Notes: a model not told the origin generated them from the letters alone. Positions 16,303-26,180 are shown, counted from the stretch's first letter. The stretch: 64,000 nt of DNA from Candidatus Villigracilis adiacens (GCA_016703605.1 JADJBU010000002.1:248001-312000), one strand, 5' to 3'. Numbers and translations: made by a program.

Positions 16303-17646
16303 TTACCACACCCGTTCCAAATTCTCGTTCTTGCCCACCCTGCGCCCCACCTTCGCCATGTCGATCCACTCGCCATGCACCTTCACGCGCACAACATCGG
16401 CGGTGTAATCGGTGCTTGTCCCATTTCCATTGCTGAACAGGTACGACCCCACCGCGTAAATATCGGCGGGCACGCCCAGTTTTTCAAACCTGCGAATCTT
16501 ATCGGGATTAAACCCCCCCGAAACGACGATCTTCACGCTCTGACAAAATTCCTTCGCCGCCTCCTTCCACGACGGAGGCAGGTCCCAGCGTTCCCAGGCA
16601 GTATCCAGCCCCGAACGGACGTTAAACACCAGCCGCGGGTTGACGCCCAGGTCCAATGCCGGGTCGCCGAGCGGAGTCACGGAAACATCGCGCAGGCTTC
16701 CGCTTGTATCGAGCCGCACGCCGAATAACTTGTATTTCTCCGCCTCTTCTTTGTTCCCCGCGTCCATCAACTCCCGGTATCTGGCGAACATCGCATCCAG
16801 CGTCCGCAGCGAGTCGCGCACCGAGTCGTTGTTGAAATCCACCAGCGCAATGCGCGGAATACGCGCGGGCAAAATATGCGAGAACTGCATCATCGCTTCG
16901 GCGGTGTCGCCGAGAAAGGAAGCGATTGCCGCATGAGCCACCGTCCCGCCGCCCGCGCCGCCCCACCAGTCGCCCTGCGCGTCGGTTGAGACGAACGCGC
17001 CCAACTCGCGCGCGTGGTCTTTATTGAATCTCTGCAAGGCGATGTTGTAGGCGTAGCCGTCCGCCGCCTGCACTTCATGCACATCGAAACGCGCCGGAAA
17101 AAATAAAACCGGCTTGCCTTTTGCCGCCACCAGGGTTTCATATACATTCGTAGCCACGCGGCTCGACCGGGTAAGAATGCCCAGCGTGGGCGTCTCAAGC
17201 AGGGCAAAATCGCGATATTTTCCGCGCGCCTTGATGACAGGTTGAATCCTGGCTGGGTCGCCGTCGTATTTCACCGTCGTCCCATCCTGGACCGCCCACA
17301 CTTCGATCTTATCGGATGTGTCCACAAACACATCCCCCTCAAAATGCCCCGTGCAATGCCGCAGCATCGCCAGCGACTTATCCACGCCCACCACGGTGGT
17401 CTTGCCCATGCGGCGCGTGAACCATTGCATCTCCACCTCGATATCGCCCACCGCGATCTGTTCTGGCGAAACGCCCTCCGGCAGGTTGTGATACGCCCCC
17501 GAATAAAAATAGCCCTCCTTCGAGAGCGCCGTCAACATGCGGTTGATGTTCTCGAAATATTTATCCGAGTACCAGCCGCGCCGCATCCGTTCGATGTCTA
17601 ATTTAAAAGTCTCGTTCGTCAGTCGTTTACCGTCAAAAATGGACAT
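16303..17646 (-). CDS. pncB: Nicotinate phosphoribosyltransferase
   Basis: A 447-residue enzyme of the NAPRTase/NadC-like fold that joins nicotinate and PRPP in NAD salvage. Supporting segments are MRRGWYSDKYFENINRML near the N-terminus, the HEVQAADGYAYNIALQRF stretch, VDFNNDSVRDSLRTLDAMF, GVRLDTSGSLRDVS, and the C-terminal phosphate-binding IVVSGGFNPDKIRRFE. The layout fits the long bacterial/archaeal NAPRTase class. It is downstream of the MaoC gene, with 54 bp between them, so they may share a transcript. The symbol is by family; orthology to enteric PncB is loose. Confidence 0.85.
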   Translation of the reverse strand: MSIFDGKRLTNETFKLDIERMRRGWYSDKYFENINRMLTALSKEGYFYSGAYHNLPEGVSPEQIAVGDIEVEMQWFTRRMGKTTVVGVDKSLAMLRHCTGHFEGDVFVDTSDKIEVWAVQDGTTVKYDGDPARIQPVIKARGKYRDFALLETPTLGILTRSSRVATNVYETLVAAKGKPVLFFPARFDVHEVQAADGYAYNIALQRFNKDHARELGAFVSTDAQGDWWGGAGGGTVAHAAIASFLGDTAEAMMQFSHILPARIPRIALVDFNNDSVRDSLRTLDAMFARYRELMDAGNKEEAEKYKLFGVRLDTSGSLRDVSVTPLGDPALDLGVNPRLVFNVRSGLDTAWERWDLPPSWKEAAKEFCQSVKIVVSGGFNPDKIRRFEKLGVPADIYAVGSYLFSNGNGTSTDYTADVVRVKVHGEWIDMAKVGRRVGKNENLERVW

Positions 17647-17700
17647 GGCTCCTCGATGGCTTGCATGAACCGGCTGCCTTCAAGACCCGGAATCGTTTCG

Positions 17701-18150
17701 TCACTTCGGCTTGCTCAGCATCAATAAATTCAAAACGCCCTTTTGCAGGACCTCATCGTTATGGTTGCGGACTTCGACACTGGCGATGATCGCGCCGCCG
17801 CCGATGCGCGCCAGGGCTTTGGTCTCCGTTACGGTCAGAACGGCATGGATGGTGTCGCCGATGAAGACCGGTTTGACGAACTTCCACTCCTGCACCTCGC
17901 GGAAGGCAAGCACCGTCCCTTCGAGCAAGCCTGTGCGCATGATCAGCCCGGTGGCAATGGACAAGCCCAAAAGTCCGTGGGCAATGCGCCGACCGAAGGG
18001 CGTCGTCCTGGCAAATTCGGCGTCGGTGTGGATCTGGTTGTAGTCGCCCGTCAACCCGGCAAAGGCATTGATGGCATCCTCACCCACCGTGCGCGACAAA
18101 GTTTTCACCGTCTGCCCCACTGAAAATTCTTCGAAATAAAGTCCAGCCAT
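17701..18150 (-). CDS. MaoC-family (R)-hydratase-like hot-dog protein
   Basis: A 149-residue single hot-dog domain. GLYFEEFSVGQTVKTLSRTV begins it, and NQIHTDAEFARTTPFGRRIAHGLLGLS carries the catalytic Asp and His of the (R)-specific enoyl-CoA hydratase motif. These proteins hydrate enoyl-CoA or related thioesters. No fatty-acid or polyhydroxyalkanoate gene neighbours it, so the substrate is not clear. It probably precedes pncB in a two-gene unit. Confidence 0.85.
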   Translation of the reverse strand: MAGLYFEEFSVGQTVKTLSRTVGEDAINAFAGLTGDYNQIHTDAEFARTTPFGRRIAHGLLGLSIATGLIMRTGLLEGTVLAFREVQEWKFVKPVFIGDTIHAVLTVTETKALARIGGGAIIASVEVRNHNDEVLQKGVLNLLMLSKPK

Positions 18151-18157
18151 GAGGTAG

Positions 18158-18298
18158 TCTCCTAGTCTGTTGGTCTGTTGGTCTGTTGGTCGGATAGTCG
18201 GATGGTCACTTGGTCTCTAGTCTATTGGTCTGATAGCCTTTGACCATTCGACTTTAAAGTAGCATGTGACGAAAAGACTACGCGACTATAAGACTAAA
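18158..18298. repeat. Short tandem and inverted GGTCTGTT / AGTC repeats
   Basis: Three direct GGTCTGTT units (about 18172-18190) lead into TAGTCT/TAGTCGG-like variants, which are echoed in inverted form as AGACTA near 18274-18297. The 158-bp divergent gap between the MaoC gene and the next gene is made of this low-complexity sequence. Promoters are not clear in it. Confidence 0.5.
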
Positions 18299-18344
18299 TT
18301 ATACCTGTTTGACCCCCCGCCCATCTGCCCGTACAATTGGAGCC

Positions 18345-20726
18345 ATGCGCGACTGGTCTCTCCGTCCCGGCGACCCGCTTCACCTTACCCTTGCGGCGGA
18401 TGCCCGTCTCTGCAAGCCAGACTATCCCAATGACCACATCTGGGAGGTTGAACTCGGCAGCAACGACCCGGAACGCTCGGCGGTCGGCATCGGCACCACC
18501 TTCGGCTCGCGCGCGCGTTCGATGCGCGTCTTCCTGCGTTTCAGCGAAGGCGCAAACATCGCCATAGACCCAAACCACTTCGCCGCCAGACCGACCGTGC
18601 GGCGCTTTTATCCAAACTTCCTAACCCTCGACTTCCAACCCCTCGAAAACCTGCAAGCCGCAGCCGACTTCTGGGTCCCTGAATCCCACGCCGTCGCCGG
18701 GCGCGTAACCCTCATCAACAAAACCACCGCCGTCCGCAGCATTCAACTCGAAGTCTGCGCCGCGCTCGCGCCGCTCAACGGTCAATCCATCATCCCAACT
18801 CAACAACAACTGGTCAACATCCTGGCGGGGCAAACCAGCGGAATCGCCCCTGTGATCTTCATGACCGGCGGACCCAAACATGGACCCGGACCCCACGCCT
18901 CGCTCATCCTGGACCTGGAACTGGGTCCCGGCGCCACCCGGACCATGTCCTTCGCCGAAGCCGCGCTCGACACCATCCCCGAAGGCTTCGACCTCGCAAG
19001 AAAAACCGCCGCCCGTCCGTGGCAGGCCGAACTCGCCCGCATCGAAATGCTGGACGAGAGCCAGACTCTCGACATCCGCACCGGCGACATGGACTGGGAC
19101 GCCGCGCTTGCCTTCAGCCAGAAAGCCGCCCGCGCCCTCTTCATGCAAAGCGACCAACTGCCCCACCCATCCTTTGTGCAGGCGCGCCACAGCGACCACG
19201 GACATTCCAACAAAGGCGACGGGACGGATTATCCTCCCGCCTGGAGCGGTCAATTCGCGCTCGATGCGTATTATCTCGCCGGCATCCTAAACGTCACGCC
19301 GCTGGTGACGAAGAACCTCCTGCTCAACTTCCTCTCCACCCAAAACGAAGACGGCGAAGTGGACGGCAAACCCGGCATCGCCGGTCAGCGCGGACGGTTC
19401 CTCTCCATGCCGATCCTCGCCAGCATGGCATGGTCGTATTACCAACTTACCCAGGACGATGAGTTCCTCGCGGAAGTCTTTCCCAAATTGTTCAGGTTCT
19501 TCTGGTCCTGGTTCTCCGGCGCGCACGACCGCAACCGCGACGGCTCGCCCGAATGGGATCACATTTTGCAGACAGGCCTGGAAGACAACCCGCTGTTCGA
19601 TGTCTGGAATCCCTGGTCGCAGGGGCTGGATGTTTCCTTCGTCCACAGCCCATCGCTCGAAGCCATGCTGTACCGCGAAGCGCAAACGCTTTTGAAGATC
19701 GGGAAGAAACTTGGAAAGCCGGACGACGATGTGTCGTTGATCCTGGCGCAGGCGGAAAAACTCAAAGAATCGCTCGACGCAGGCTGGAGCCCGCGCAACA
19801 GTTTTTATTCCTACCGCGACCGCGAAACCGGGGTGATGACCGAGAGCAGGGTGATCGCCAAACGCAAGGGCGACGGCTCGATGCGTCCCAAGTTCGAGTC
19901 TGAGACGCCGGTACGGCTGCTGGTGGAGATTCAGACCAAAAGTCCGGCCGCGAAGCGACCCGAGGTGGAGATCAGCGAATATTTCACCAAAAGCAGGGGG
20001 GAGAGCGAAGTCATCGCGGGGCATCAATTCCAATGGCGCTCGGGCGGGCTGGTGGCGACGACTCAAGCGACGTTTGCAAAGGTCGGACGGATCAGCGTGA
20101 CGGGTCTGGAAACAGGCGACAAGGTGAACGTCAAAATAGTGGACATGACCGGGGAAGACATTACGCTTGCCCTGCCGTTATGGGCGGGCGCGCTGGAAAA
20201 ACAGCGCGCCTATGCCATGATCGGGCGCAACATCATGACCGCCGACCGCTTCGACAGGCCGTTCGGGATGCCCTCCCTGCCGAACGCGCCGGATAAAGAG
20301 GCGGAAAATGTTTCGCTGAGCGTGAGTCTGCCCTGGAATCTTCTGCTCGGCGAAGGGTTGCTTCAATACAACTTCCGCGCCGAAGCCACGCGGTTGACCG
20401 CGCATCTGATGAACGCCATCATCCAGAACCTGAAACAGAACCGCGCCTTCTATCAGCGCTATCATGCCGAGAAGGGCGCGGGCATCGGCGAACGCAATTC
20501 GCTGACGGGTTTCGCGCCGGTCGGCTTGTTCATGCAGGCGTTGGGGGTGACGGTTTTATCCGGCACGCGCGTCAAACTGGAGGGGCGGAATCTTTTTCCC
20601 TTTGCGGTGACGGTCAAGTACAAAGGCATGTCCATTGTCCGCGGACAGGAACAGACCACGGTCACATTTGCAAACGGGGAAAGCATGATCGTCAAAGACG
20701 AAGCCCCCTGTATCGTTGAATTGTAA
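18345..20726 (+). CDS. GH63-like (alpha/alpha)6 glycoside hydrolase (MGH1-like)
   Basis: A 793-residue protein without a signal peptide. Residues about 1-230 look like an N-terminal beta-sandwich, followed by an (alpha/alpha)6-barrel-like region. In the latter, WSGQFALDAYYLAGILNV, SMPILASMAWSYYQLTQDDEFL, HDRNRDGSPEWDHI and FVHSPSLEAMLYREAQTL fit the GH63/GH37 type, with acidic candidates for acid and base. The C-terminal part (about residues 570-790) is less like a known family. It resembles glucosidases acting on trehalose, mannosylglycerate or glucosylglycerate, but the substrate is unassigned. An upstream in-frame start at 18309 exists. I chose MRDWSLRPGDPLHL. Confidence 0.65.
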   Translation: MRDWSLRPGDPLHLTLAADARLCKPDYPNDHIWEVELGSNDPERSAVGIGTTFGSRARSMRVFLRFSEGANIAIDPNHFAARPTVRRFYPNFLTLDFQPLENLQAAADFWVPESHAVAGRVTLINKTTAVRSIQLEVCAALAPLNGQSIIPTQQQLVNILAGQTSGIAPVIFMTGGPKHGPGPHASLILDLELGPGATRTMSFAEAALDTIPEGFDLARKTAARPWQAELARIEMLDESQTLDIRTGDMDWDAALAFSQKAARALFMQSDQLPHPSFVQARHSDHGHSNKGDGTDYPPAWSGQFALDAYYLAGILNVTPLVTKNLLLNFLSTQNEDGEVDGKPGIAGQRGRFLSMPILASMAWSYYQLTQDDEFLAEVFPKLFRFFWSWFSGAHDRNRDGSPEWDHILQTGLEDNPLFDVWNPWSQGLDVSFVHSPSLEAMLYREAQTLLKIGKKLGKPDDDVSLILAQAEKLKESLDAGWSPRNSFYSYRDRETGVMTESRVIAKRKGDGSMRPKFESETPVRLLVEIQTKSPAAKRPEVEISEYFTKSRGESEVIAGHQFQWRSGGLVATTQATFAKVGRISVTGLETGDKVNVKIVDMTGEDITLALPLWAGALEKQRAYAMIGRNIMTADRFDRPFGMPSLPNAPDKEAENVSLSVSLPWNLLLGEGLLQYNFRAEATRLTAHLMNAIIQNLKQNRAFYQRYHAEKGAGIGERNSLTGFAPVGLFMQALGVTVLSGTRVKLEGRNLFPFAVTVKYKGMSIVRGQEQTTVTFANGESMIVKDEAPCIVEL

Positions 20727-20788
20727 CGCCAGGGCAGAGACATCGTTTCTTTTGCGGCAAAATACCCATTGATCAGCGCGGCGTCCGG

Positions 20789-22762
20789 ATGAACCCAGTG
20801 CCTTTCAAGAAGACTTTACACACTTCCTTTCTTTCCCTTTTGGGGCTCCTGGCTGCAAGCGGGATATTTTTACTGAGCCGGGCGGATCGTTCCATGGGTG
20901 GAATTTTGGTGGCAGCCGCCATCGGACTTTTTTATTTTTCAACCTGGGTGGTCGAAAAACAAAAATTGACCGCCGACGAGGCGGTCCTGCCTGCGCCCGG
21001 GGTTGTTCGCCTGCTTTTTATTTTATTGTCCCTGACCCTGGCTGGATTATTAGTCTTAAACATCACGGCTTCCGCAAGGACGCCGGAACTCGATAACAAT
21101 GCGGCGCAGGAATGGGTTCTAAGCATCCTGGGTTTCTCGTCCGGCGCGCTGTGGGGCAGCAAGTGGAGACCGGTCCGGGCGGAAGCAATCGAATGGTTGA
21201 AATCCGAAAGGACTGAAATCATCCTGGCGGGCCTTCTTGTTTTCGCCGGTCTTTTTTTACGGCTGGTCTTTTTGTTGCAGCATCCGTATCCCTGGGCGGG
21301 TGATGAAGCGGAGATTGGGCTGGAGGGGGTTCGGCTTCTGGCGCGCGAGAAAACCAATCTTTTCGATACAGGCTGGTCTGCGCAGCCCAACGTTTCCTTC
21401 CTGCCGACCATGTTTAATATCTGGGTCTTCGGGCAGACGATGTTTGCGGTCAAGTTCACCAGCGTTCTCACCGGAACCCTCAGCATCCTTGCGATCTATC
21501 TGCTTGCGCGCGAGTGGTTTGGTTTCGAGATTGCCCTGATCTCAAGCGCCTTTCTCGTCGCTTATCCGGTACATTTGCAGTTCAGCCGGATTGGGGTGGG
21601 AAACATATTCGACAGCCTGATGGCTCCCCTGACGCTCTGGCTGGTGTTTCGCGCCGCCCGTACCGGGAGGGTTGTTTTCTTCCTTTTCGCCGGGGTGTCC
21701 TCGGGGTTGGCGTTTTATCTTTATGCCGGAACGAGGCTTGTGCTGGCGCTTGCGGTCGCTTCCTTTATCTATATCGGCGTCACGCAAAAGGGGTTTTTCC
21801 AATCGAATGCGCGGAGTCTGGGCGTTTATCTCGGCGGGCTGCTGGCGACGATTAATCCAATTGCCGTCTTCTTTATTCGACACCCCGTCCAGTTTATGAC
21901 ACGGCTCGGGCAGGAAAGCATCTTTCTAAACGGCTGGCTCGAACGGCACATGGCGGAAACGGGGTTGACGATGGGGCAGGTTTTCCTGGATCAATTTCTG
22001 CAAACCGTAAATGTATTTTTTATCAGCGACGCAACCCCGAATTTCCTCAATTTTGACCGCCCCTACCTGACGATTCCCGGCGCGGTCTTCTTCGTGTTGG
22101 GATTCCTCCATTCCCTTTGGAGGTTGTTCGACCGGCGGCACTTCGTATTGCAAATGTGGTTCTGGTCTGTGGTCATTTTGGGAGGCGCGCTGACCTTCTA
22201 CCCCCCGGCAAATACGCGCCTTGTCATGATCTCTCCCACAATGGGGGTGTTCATTGCCCTGGGCGCCTGGCAGGTATCGACCTTTCTCCTGGGTCGAAAG
22301 GTGAAACGATCGCGGGCGCGCCTGCTAAACGCATTGCTTGTCCTTCTTCTTACGCTTCAGAACGTCTCGTTTTATTTTATTCACTATTATTCACACCGGC
22401 TCTTTAATCACCCCGGCGGCGAGATTGCCATGGAAGCCGGGCTGGAACTGCAAGAACTCGGCGAAGAGTACGATTATTTCCTCCTGGGCGATCCGGGATT
22501 GGTGCTTGCAGACATGCCCACGACCGTTTTCCTCGCCCCACATAACAAAAAGGTGGACCTGACCGCTGACACACTCTCCGATTTTTCCATCGAACCGGGT
22601 CATGGGGCTTTCGTCGTTGCCATTCCCGAACACAAAGACATTCTTGACCGGCTCATGGAACAAAACCCGGGCGGGGAATTGAGGTTTACAAGGTATAAAT
22701 TAATGAACAAAGTGTTGTATTACGCCTACATTCTGCCGCCCGGCGCCGTGACGGATCCCTAA
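20789..22762 (+). CDS. GT39/ArnT-type membrane glycosyltransferase
   Basis: A 657-residue polytopic protein with about a dozen transmembrane segments. The acidic loop HPYPWAGDEAEIGLEGVRLL carries the DEA pair that is catalytic in ArnT/PMT (GT-C) glycosyltransferases. IYLLAREWFGFEIALISSAF follows as in the PMT_2 domain. The C-terminal about 150 residues are soluble and lie outside the membrane. Such enzymes transfer a sugar from a polyprenyl-phosphate to a lipid or protein on the outer face. The acceptor cannot be predicted. The next gene encodes a lipid-kinase-like protein. Confidence 0.8.
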   Translation: MNPVPFKKTLHTSFLSLLGLLAASGIFLLSRADRSMGGILVAAAIGLFYFSTWVVEKQKLTADEAVLPAPGVVRLLFILLSLTLAGLLVLNITASARTPELDNNAAQEWVLSILGFSSGALWGSKWRPVRAEAIEWLKSERTEIILAGLLVFAGLFLRLVFLLQHPYPWAGDEAEIGLEGVRLLAREKTNLFDTGWSAQPNVSFLPTMFNIWVFGQTMFAVKFTSVLTGTLSILAIYLLAREWFGFEIALISSAFLVAYPVHLQFSRIGVGNIFDSLMAPLTLWLVFRAARTGRVVFFLFAGVSSGLAFYLYAGTRLVLALAVASFIYIGVTQKGFFQSNARSLGVYLGGLLATINPIAVFFIRHPVQFMTRLGQESIFLNGWLERHMAETGLTMGQVFLDQFLQTVNVFFISDATPNFLNFDRPYLTIPGAVFFVLGFLHSLWRLFDRRHFVLQMWFWSVVILGGALTFYPPANTRLVMISPTMGVFIALGAWQVSTFLLGRKVKRSRARLLNALLVLLLTLQNVSFYFIHYYSHRLFNHPGGEIAMEAGLELQELGEEYDYFLLGDPGLVLADMPTTVFLAPHNKKVDLTADTLSDFSIEPGHGAFVVAIPEHKDILDRLMEQNPGGELRFTRYKLMNKVLYYAYILPPGAVTDP

Positions 22763-22819
22763 CCCCGCGCCAGCCAGACCGGCGTATTCGCTCATAAAAT
22801 TCCTGTCAGGAGTATCCCC

Positions 22820-23521
22820 TTGAACAACATCCTCGCGCTCGTCATCACCTTCGTCCTCTCCCTTGCCTTCCTGCGTTCGATGGACTTCATCGCCCATCGC
22901 GGCTGGATGGACAGCAAACTCAGCCGCAAGGTCATTCACATCGGCACCGGTCCGCTGTTTGTGCTGTGCTGGTTTCTATTCAATGACGACCCATCCGCCC
23001 GCTGGCTGGCGGCGCTGGTGCCGCTTGCGATCACGGTTCAGTTCGCGTTGACGGGACTCGGCGTGATAAAGGATGAGGCGTCCGTCCAAGCCATGTCCCG
23101 CACCGGCGACCCGAGGGAGATTCTGCGCGGTCCGCTCTATTATGGGATCATGTTCGTGGTCTTGACGGTCGTCTACTGGAAGGATTCCCCCGTCGGCATC
23201 ATCGCCCTGATGATGATGTGCGGCGGCGACGGCGTGGCGGACATCGTCGGCAGGAAGTTCGCCTCTGCAAAACTGCCGTGGAGCAGGGAAAAGTCCGTGG
23301 CGGGGACGGTCAGCGTCTTCCTCGGCGGATTCATCCTCTCGGCGTTGATGCTCTTCATTTACGTCGCGGCGGGAGTCTTCGGCGGCGCAACTACCAATTA
23401 CCTATTACCCATCACTGCAATTGCCTTTGTGGGAGCATTGGTCGAGTCGCTGCATTACAAGGACATCGACAACATCAGCATGACCCTCGCATCCGCGCTG
23501 GTAGGGCATTGGTTCTTCTAA
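22820..23521 (+). CDS. Phytol kinase / dolichol-kinase-like integral membrane protein
   Basis: A 233-residue membrane protein with seven or so helices, in the CTP-dependent lipid kinase / phosphatidate cytidylyltransferase family. The family pattern is seen in KLSRKVIHIGTGPLFVLCW near residues 34-52, and MMMCGGDGVADIVGRKF with KLPWSREKSVAGTVSVF further on. The start is TTG, with CAGGAGTATCCCC upstream as ribosome-binding site. It may phosphorylate an isoprenoid alcohol. This would fit the GT39 enzyme upstream, which uses polyprenyl-phosphate donors, but the link is inferred. Confidence 0.75.
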   Translation: MNNILALVITFVLSLAFLRSMDFIAHRGWMDSKLSRKVIHIGTGPLFVLCWFLFNDDPSARWLAALVPLAITVQFALTGLGVIKDEASVQAMSRTGDPREILRGPLYYGIMFVVLTVVYWKDSPVGIIALMMMCGGDGVADIVGRKFASAKLPWSREKSVAGTVSVFLGGFILSALMLFIYVAAGVFGGATTNYLLPITAIAFVGALVESLHYKDIDNISMTLASALVGHWFF

Positions 23522-23525
23522 AAGT

Positions 23526-23664
23526 GTAGGGGCGACCCGTCAGGGTCTTTCGCAGCTCTGTTACACAAGAAAGGGCCGCCCTGTTACAGGCATTATGCCA
23601 GATAAAAGGGCGACCCTTCCGTTAGGGATCAAGACGATCTCAAAAGTGGACGGGGCGCCCCTAC
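23526..23664. repeat. GTAGGGGCG-bounded repeat; its right end supplies the PBP stop codon
   Basis: GTAGGGGCG (23526-23534) and CGCCCCTAC (23656-23664) are terminal inverted repeats around GC-rich internal copies of GGGCGACCC. The TAG of the leftward penicillin-binding protein gene lies within the right terminus. Related elements are at 32175-32242 and 58291-58351. Confidence 0.7.
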
Positions 23665-26180
23665 TTCACCGTCACTTGAATCACCGCCGTATCCACCACC
23701 TGGTCGGCGCGGACAACGACCAATTGCACGGCGTACAAACCGCTCAAGCCGGTCGTGTCCCATTCGGCGAGCAGACCGCCTTCGACAGGCGAAGCATTAT
23801 CCCCGCCCAGTTGAATCCACTCCTGGGGGTTCAATCCCTTGCCCACCTGCACGCGATAATATAAAAAGTCATCGCCGGAAGCTGTGCCGAGGATCAAGAC
23901 ATTCCCGTCCACATCCGAGAACAGGGACGGGGCGGTGATGTTGGCATACGGGTCTATCGGCGGAGCCTGGATCGCATCATAGGAAGCCGGCGGCACAGGG
24001 ATGCCCTCGCTCAACGCCCACTCGCGCGCTTCATCGGGGAGGATCATATAAACCCGCTTCTCGATCAACTCGGGCGGCGTAAAGACCGTGGCAAGCAGAC
24101 CCGTCTCGCGGTTGATGGAAAACTCGCGGAATAGATTATCAGCCTGCGTTGGCTCGCTTCCGTTTAAGAAAACCTCGGTCACCAGGTTCGGGCATTCGCG
24201 GGTCGGCAACATGCCTGAGGGGTCGCAAACGGTCATCGTTGAAATTCCCGGCGGCGCGCTCCAGCCGTCGTTCGGCTTGCCTTGCGAAGCCGCCTGCATC
24301 AACGCATTCCACAGCGCGGCGGGAAATCGCGGTGTGACCTCCCCCGCAAGATCATCGCCATGAATCCCGGTCCATACCGCGACAGATACATAAGGCGTAA
24401 ACCCGATCGTCCACGCATCTTTTCCATCGGAAGTTTGGCCCGGCTTCGCGCCCGCGGGAAAGCCCAGTTCCAACACATTCTGCCTGCCCCAGGTATCCAA
24501 ACGCGCGGGGTCGTCGCTCAACACATTCGTCATCAAATACGCCATCGCGGGCGTCACCACCGTCTGCGCCTCTGGCAGCGACCAGTCGAGCAGAACGCCG
24601 CGGTCAATGCCCTCCACGCGCAGAACCGTCACCGGGGAAAAATCATCGTTCACATATTGACCGAACTTCACGCCCTGCGTCCCAAACGAACCGTATGCGC
24701 TGGCAAGATCGAGCAGTGAAACTTCATGGGTCGCATCCAGCCCGAAAGACGCGGCGACATTCCCGACGTTGTCGACTCCCATTTGCGTTTTCAATATCTC
24801 AACCGGACCTTGATAATCGTTCGCCAATGCCATCCGCAGACGCATCGCGCCGTGATATTTGCCGTCGAAATTTGGATTGATCTCCTGCGCAGGGATGTCC
24901 CACGTCAATGAGGCTGGACTCAAGCCGCGGGTGAATCCCGTCAAATAGACAAACGCATCGAGTCCGGACCCGGGGTTGTGCGCGGCGACAAGGGGCGTTT
25001 CCTTCCCCTGAACCGTCTCCCCCACCATCGCCAATACCTGCCCGGTCTGCGGGTCGAGGATGACCGCGCTTGCGGACGAATCAACGAACGCGGAATCTGG
25101 CGGCAGGGATGGCAGCAGCCGCACCGCGTCACATTCTGCGGATGGGTCGGGCAAACCGGCAAGACGCGCCGCGTACACTTCGGTCACACAGGCGGCGTTT
25201 TTTTGCAAGTCATAATCGAGCGTGGAGATGACGACCATGCCGCCGCGTTGAATCCGCCCGCGCGGAATCTGCGAATCGACCTGGGCGAGGACAAGGTTGA
25301 GGAAAGCCGGGGCAACCCCGGGCGGAGTGGGAAGCGCGGGCACGATGGCGGGATTCTCTCCCAGCGAAATCGAAGCCAGTTCGAAGGGGATCAGTCCGAG
25401 GTCGCGCATCACATACAGAATTTCGCGTGCGCGTTGGATGGCAACCAGGGGGGCGTCGTGCGGGTTGAGCGCGGGGGTCTGGCTTGTGGCGGCAAGCATG
25501 GCAGACTCGGCGAGGGTGAGTTCGACGGCGGGCTTGCCGAAATAAAGTTGGGCGGCGGCTTCGACTCCGTAGGCGTAGTTGCCGAAGTCGGCGCTGTTGA
25601 GATACCACTCGATCACCTGGTCGCGCCCGAATTGCGACGTGATCTGCGCGGCGAGCAGCCTTTCGCGGAAGGCGCGGCGCAGCGACGGCGGTTCGTTGTA
25701 AAGCATCAGGTCGTTGACCAGTTTTTGCGCGATGGTCGGGTGCAGGTCGAAGTTATCCAGCCCTTCGAGCGAGTAGCCGGAATGCGTTTCAAAATCGGGG
25801 TCGGCGGCGACGATGACGGCGTTCACCAGTTCTTTCGGGATGTATTGCGCGTTCTGTTCGCTGACCGGGATGTAGCGGCGCGGCGATTCGTCCGGCGCGA
25901 AGGTGGCGAGGGACTGAAGTCCGCTGCGGTCGTAGATGCGTGTGGGTTGCAGCAGTAAACCATCCGGCGGGTTGAGCAGGATCGGGAGAATTTGAGTCGA
26001 GGGCAGGTCGCGGGTCAGGTCGGCGTAGGCAAAGGCGCCGAGGATGATGGATGAGCCGAGTAATAATGAAAGGACGAGACCGAAACTGAGGATGGCGCCG
26101 CGTGAACGGTTTTCGCCGCGTTTTTGTTTGCCGAGTCGACGGTCGCGCCGCGCGCGCAGGATGGGCAGGGTGGATCGCAT
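23661..26180 (-). CDS. Class A penicillin-binding protein homologue with degenerate catalytic motifs
   Basis: 839 residues: a basic cytoplasmic tail, one transmembrane helix (about 30-52), a glycosyltransferase GT51-like domain (about 80-280), then a transpeptidase-like domain (about 390-640) and a Pro-rich C-terminus. The fold is clear (NSADFGNYAYGVEAAAQLYFGKPAVELTLAESAML). The catalytic sites are not: the first GT51 glutamate of EDxxF is Ala126 (AADPDF), SxxK reads S405-G-L-D, SxN is replaced by NDY, and KTG reads K579-P-G. It is therefore probably not a working peptidoglycan synthase. The start at 26180 (MRSTLPILRARRD) is preferred over an upstream in-frame start. Confidence 0.85.
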   Translation of the reverse strand: MRSTLPILRARRDRRLGKQKRGENRSRGAILSFGLVLSLLLGSSIILGAFAYADLTRDLPSTQILPILLNPPDGLLLQPTRIYDRSGLQSLATFAPDESPRRYIPVSEQNAQYIPKELVNAVIVAADPDFETHSGYSLEGLDNFDLHPTIAQKLVNDLMLYNEPPSLRRAFRERLLAAQITSQFGRDQVIEWYLNSADFGNYAYGVEAAAQLYFGKPAVELTLAESAMLAATSQTPALNPHDAPLVAIQRAREILYVMRDLGLIPFELASISLGENPAIVPALPTPPGVAPAFLNLVLAQVDSQIPRGRIQRGGMVVISTLDYDLQKNAACVTEVYAARLAGLPDPSAECDAVRLLPSLPPDSAFVDSSASAVILDPQTGQVLAMVGETVQGKETPLVAAHNPGSGLDAFVYLTGFTRGLSPASLTWDIPAQEINPNFDGKYHGAMRLRMALANDYQGPVEILKTQMGVDNVGNVAASFGLDATHEVSLLDLASAYGSFGTQGVKFGQYVNDDFSPVTVLRVEGIDRGVLLDWSLPEAQTVVTPAMAYLMTNVLSDDPARLDTWGRQNVLELGFPAGAKPGQTSDGKDAWTIGFTPYVSVAVWTGIHGDDLAGEVTPRFPAALWNALMQAASQGKPNDGWSAPPGISTMTVCDPSGMLPTRECPNLVTEVFLNGSEPTQADNLFREFSINRETGLLATVFTPPELIEKRVYMILPDEAREWALSEGIPVPPASYDAIQAPPIDPYANITAPSLFSDVDGNVLILGTASGDDFLYYRVQVGKGLNPQEWIQLGGDNASPVEGGLLAEWDTTGLSGLYAVQLVVVRADQVVDTAVIQVTVK

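Noticed and set aside
15111..16376. 421-codon minus-strand frame opposite arsC and phoU
   Set aside because: It spans two confident genes and a terminator; composition is of a shadow.
18158..18298. Variable-number tandem repeat as a gene-regulating array
   Set aside because: Units are only three to four and imperfect; nothing supports a function.
24978..25958. 326-codon plus-strand frame opposite the PBP gene
   Set aside because: Antisense shadow, rich in Gly, Arg and His.
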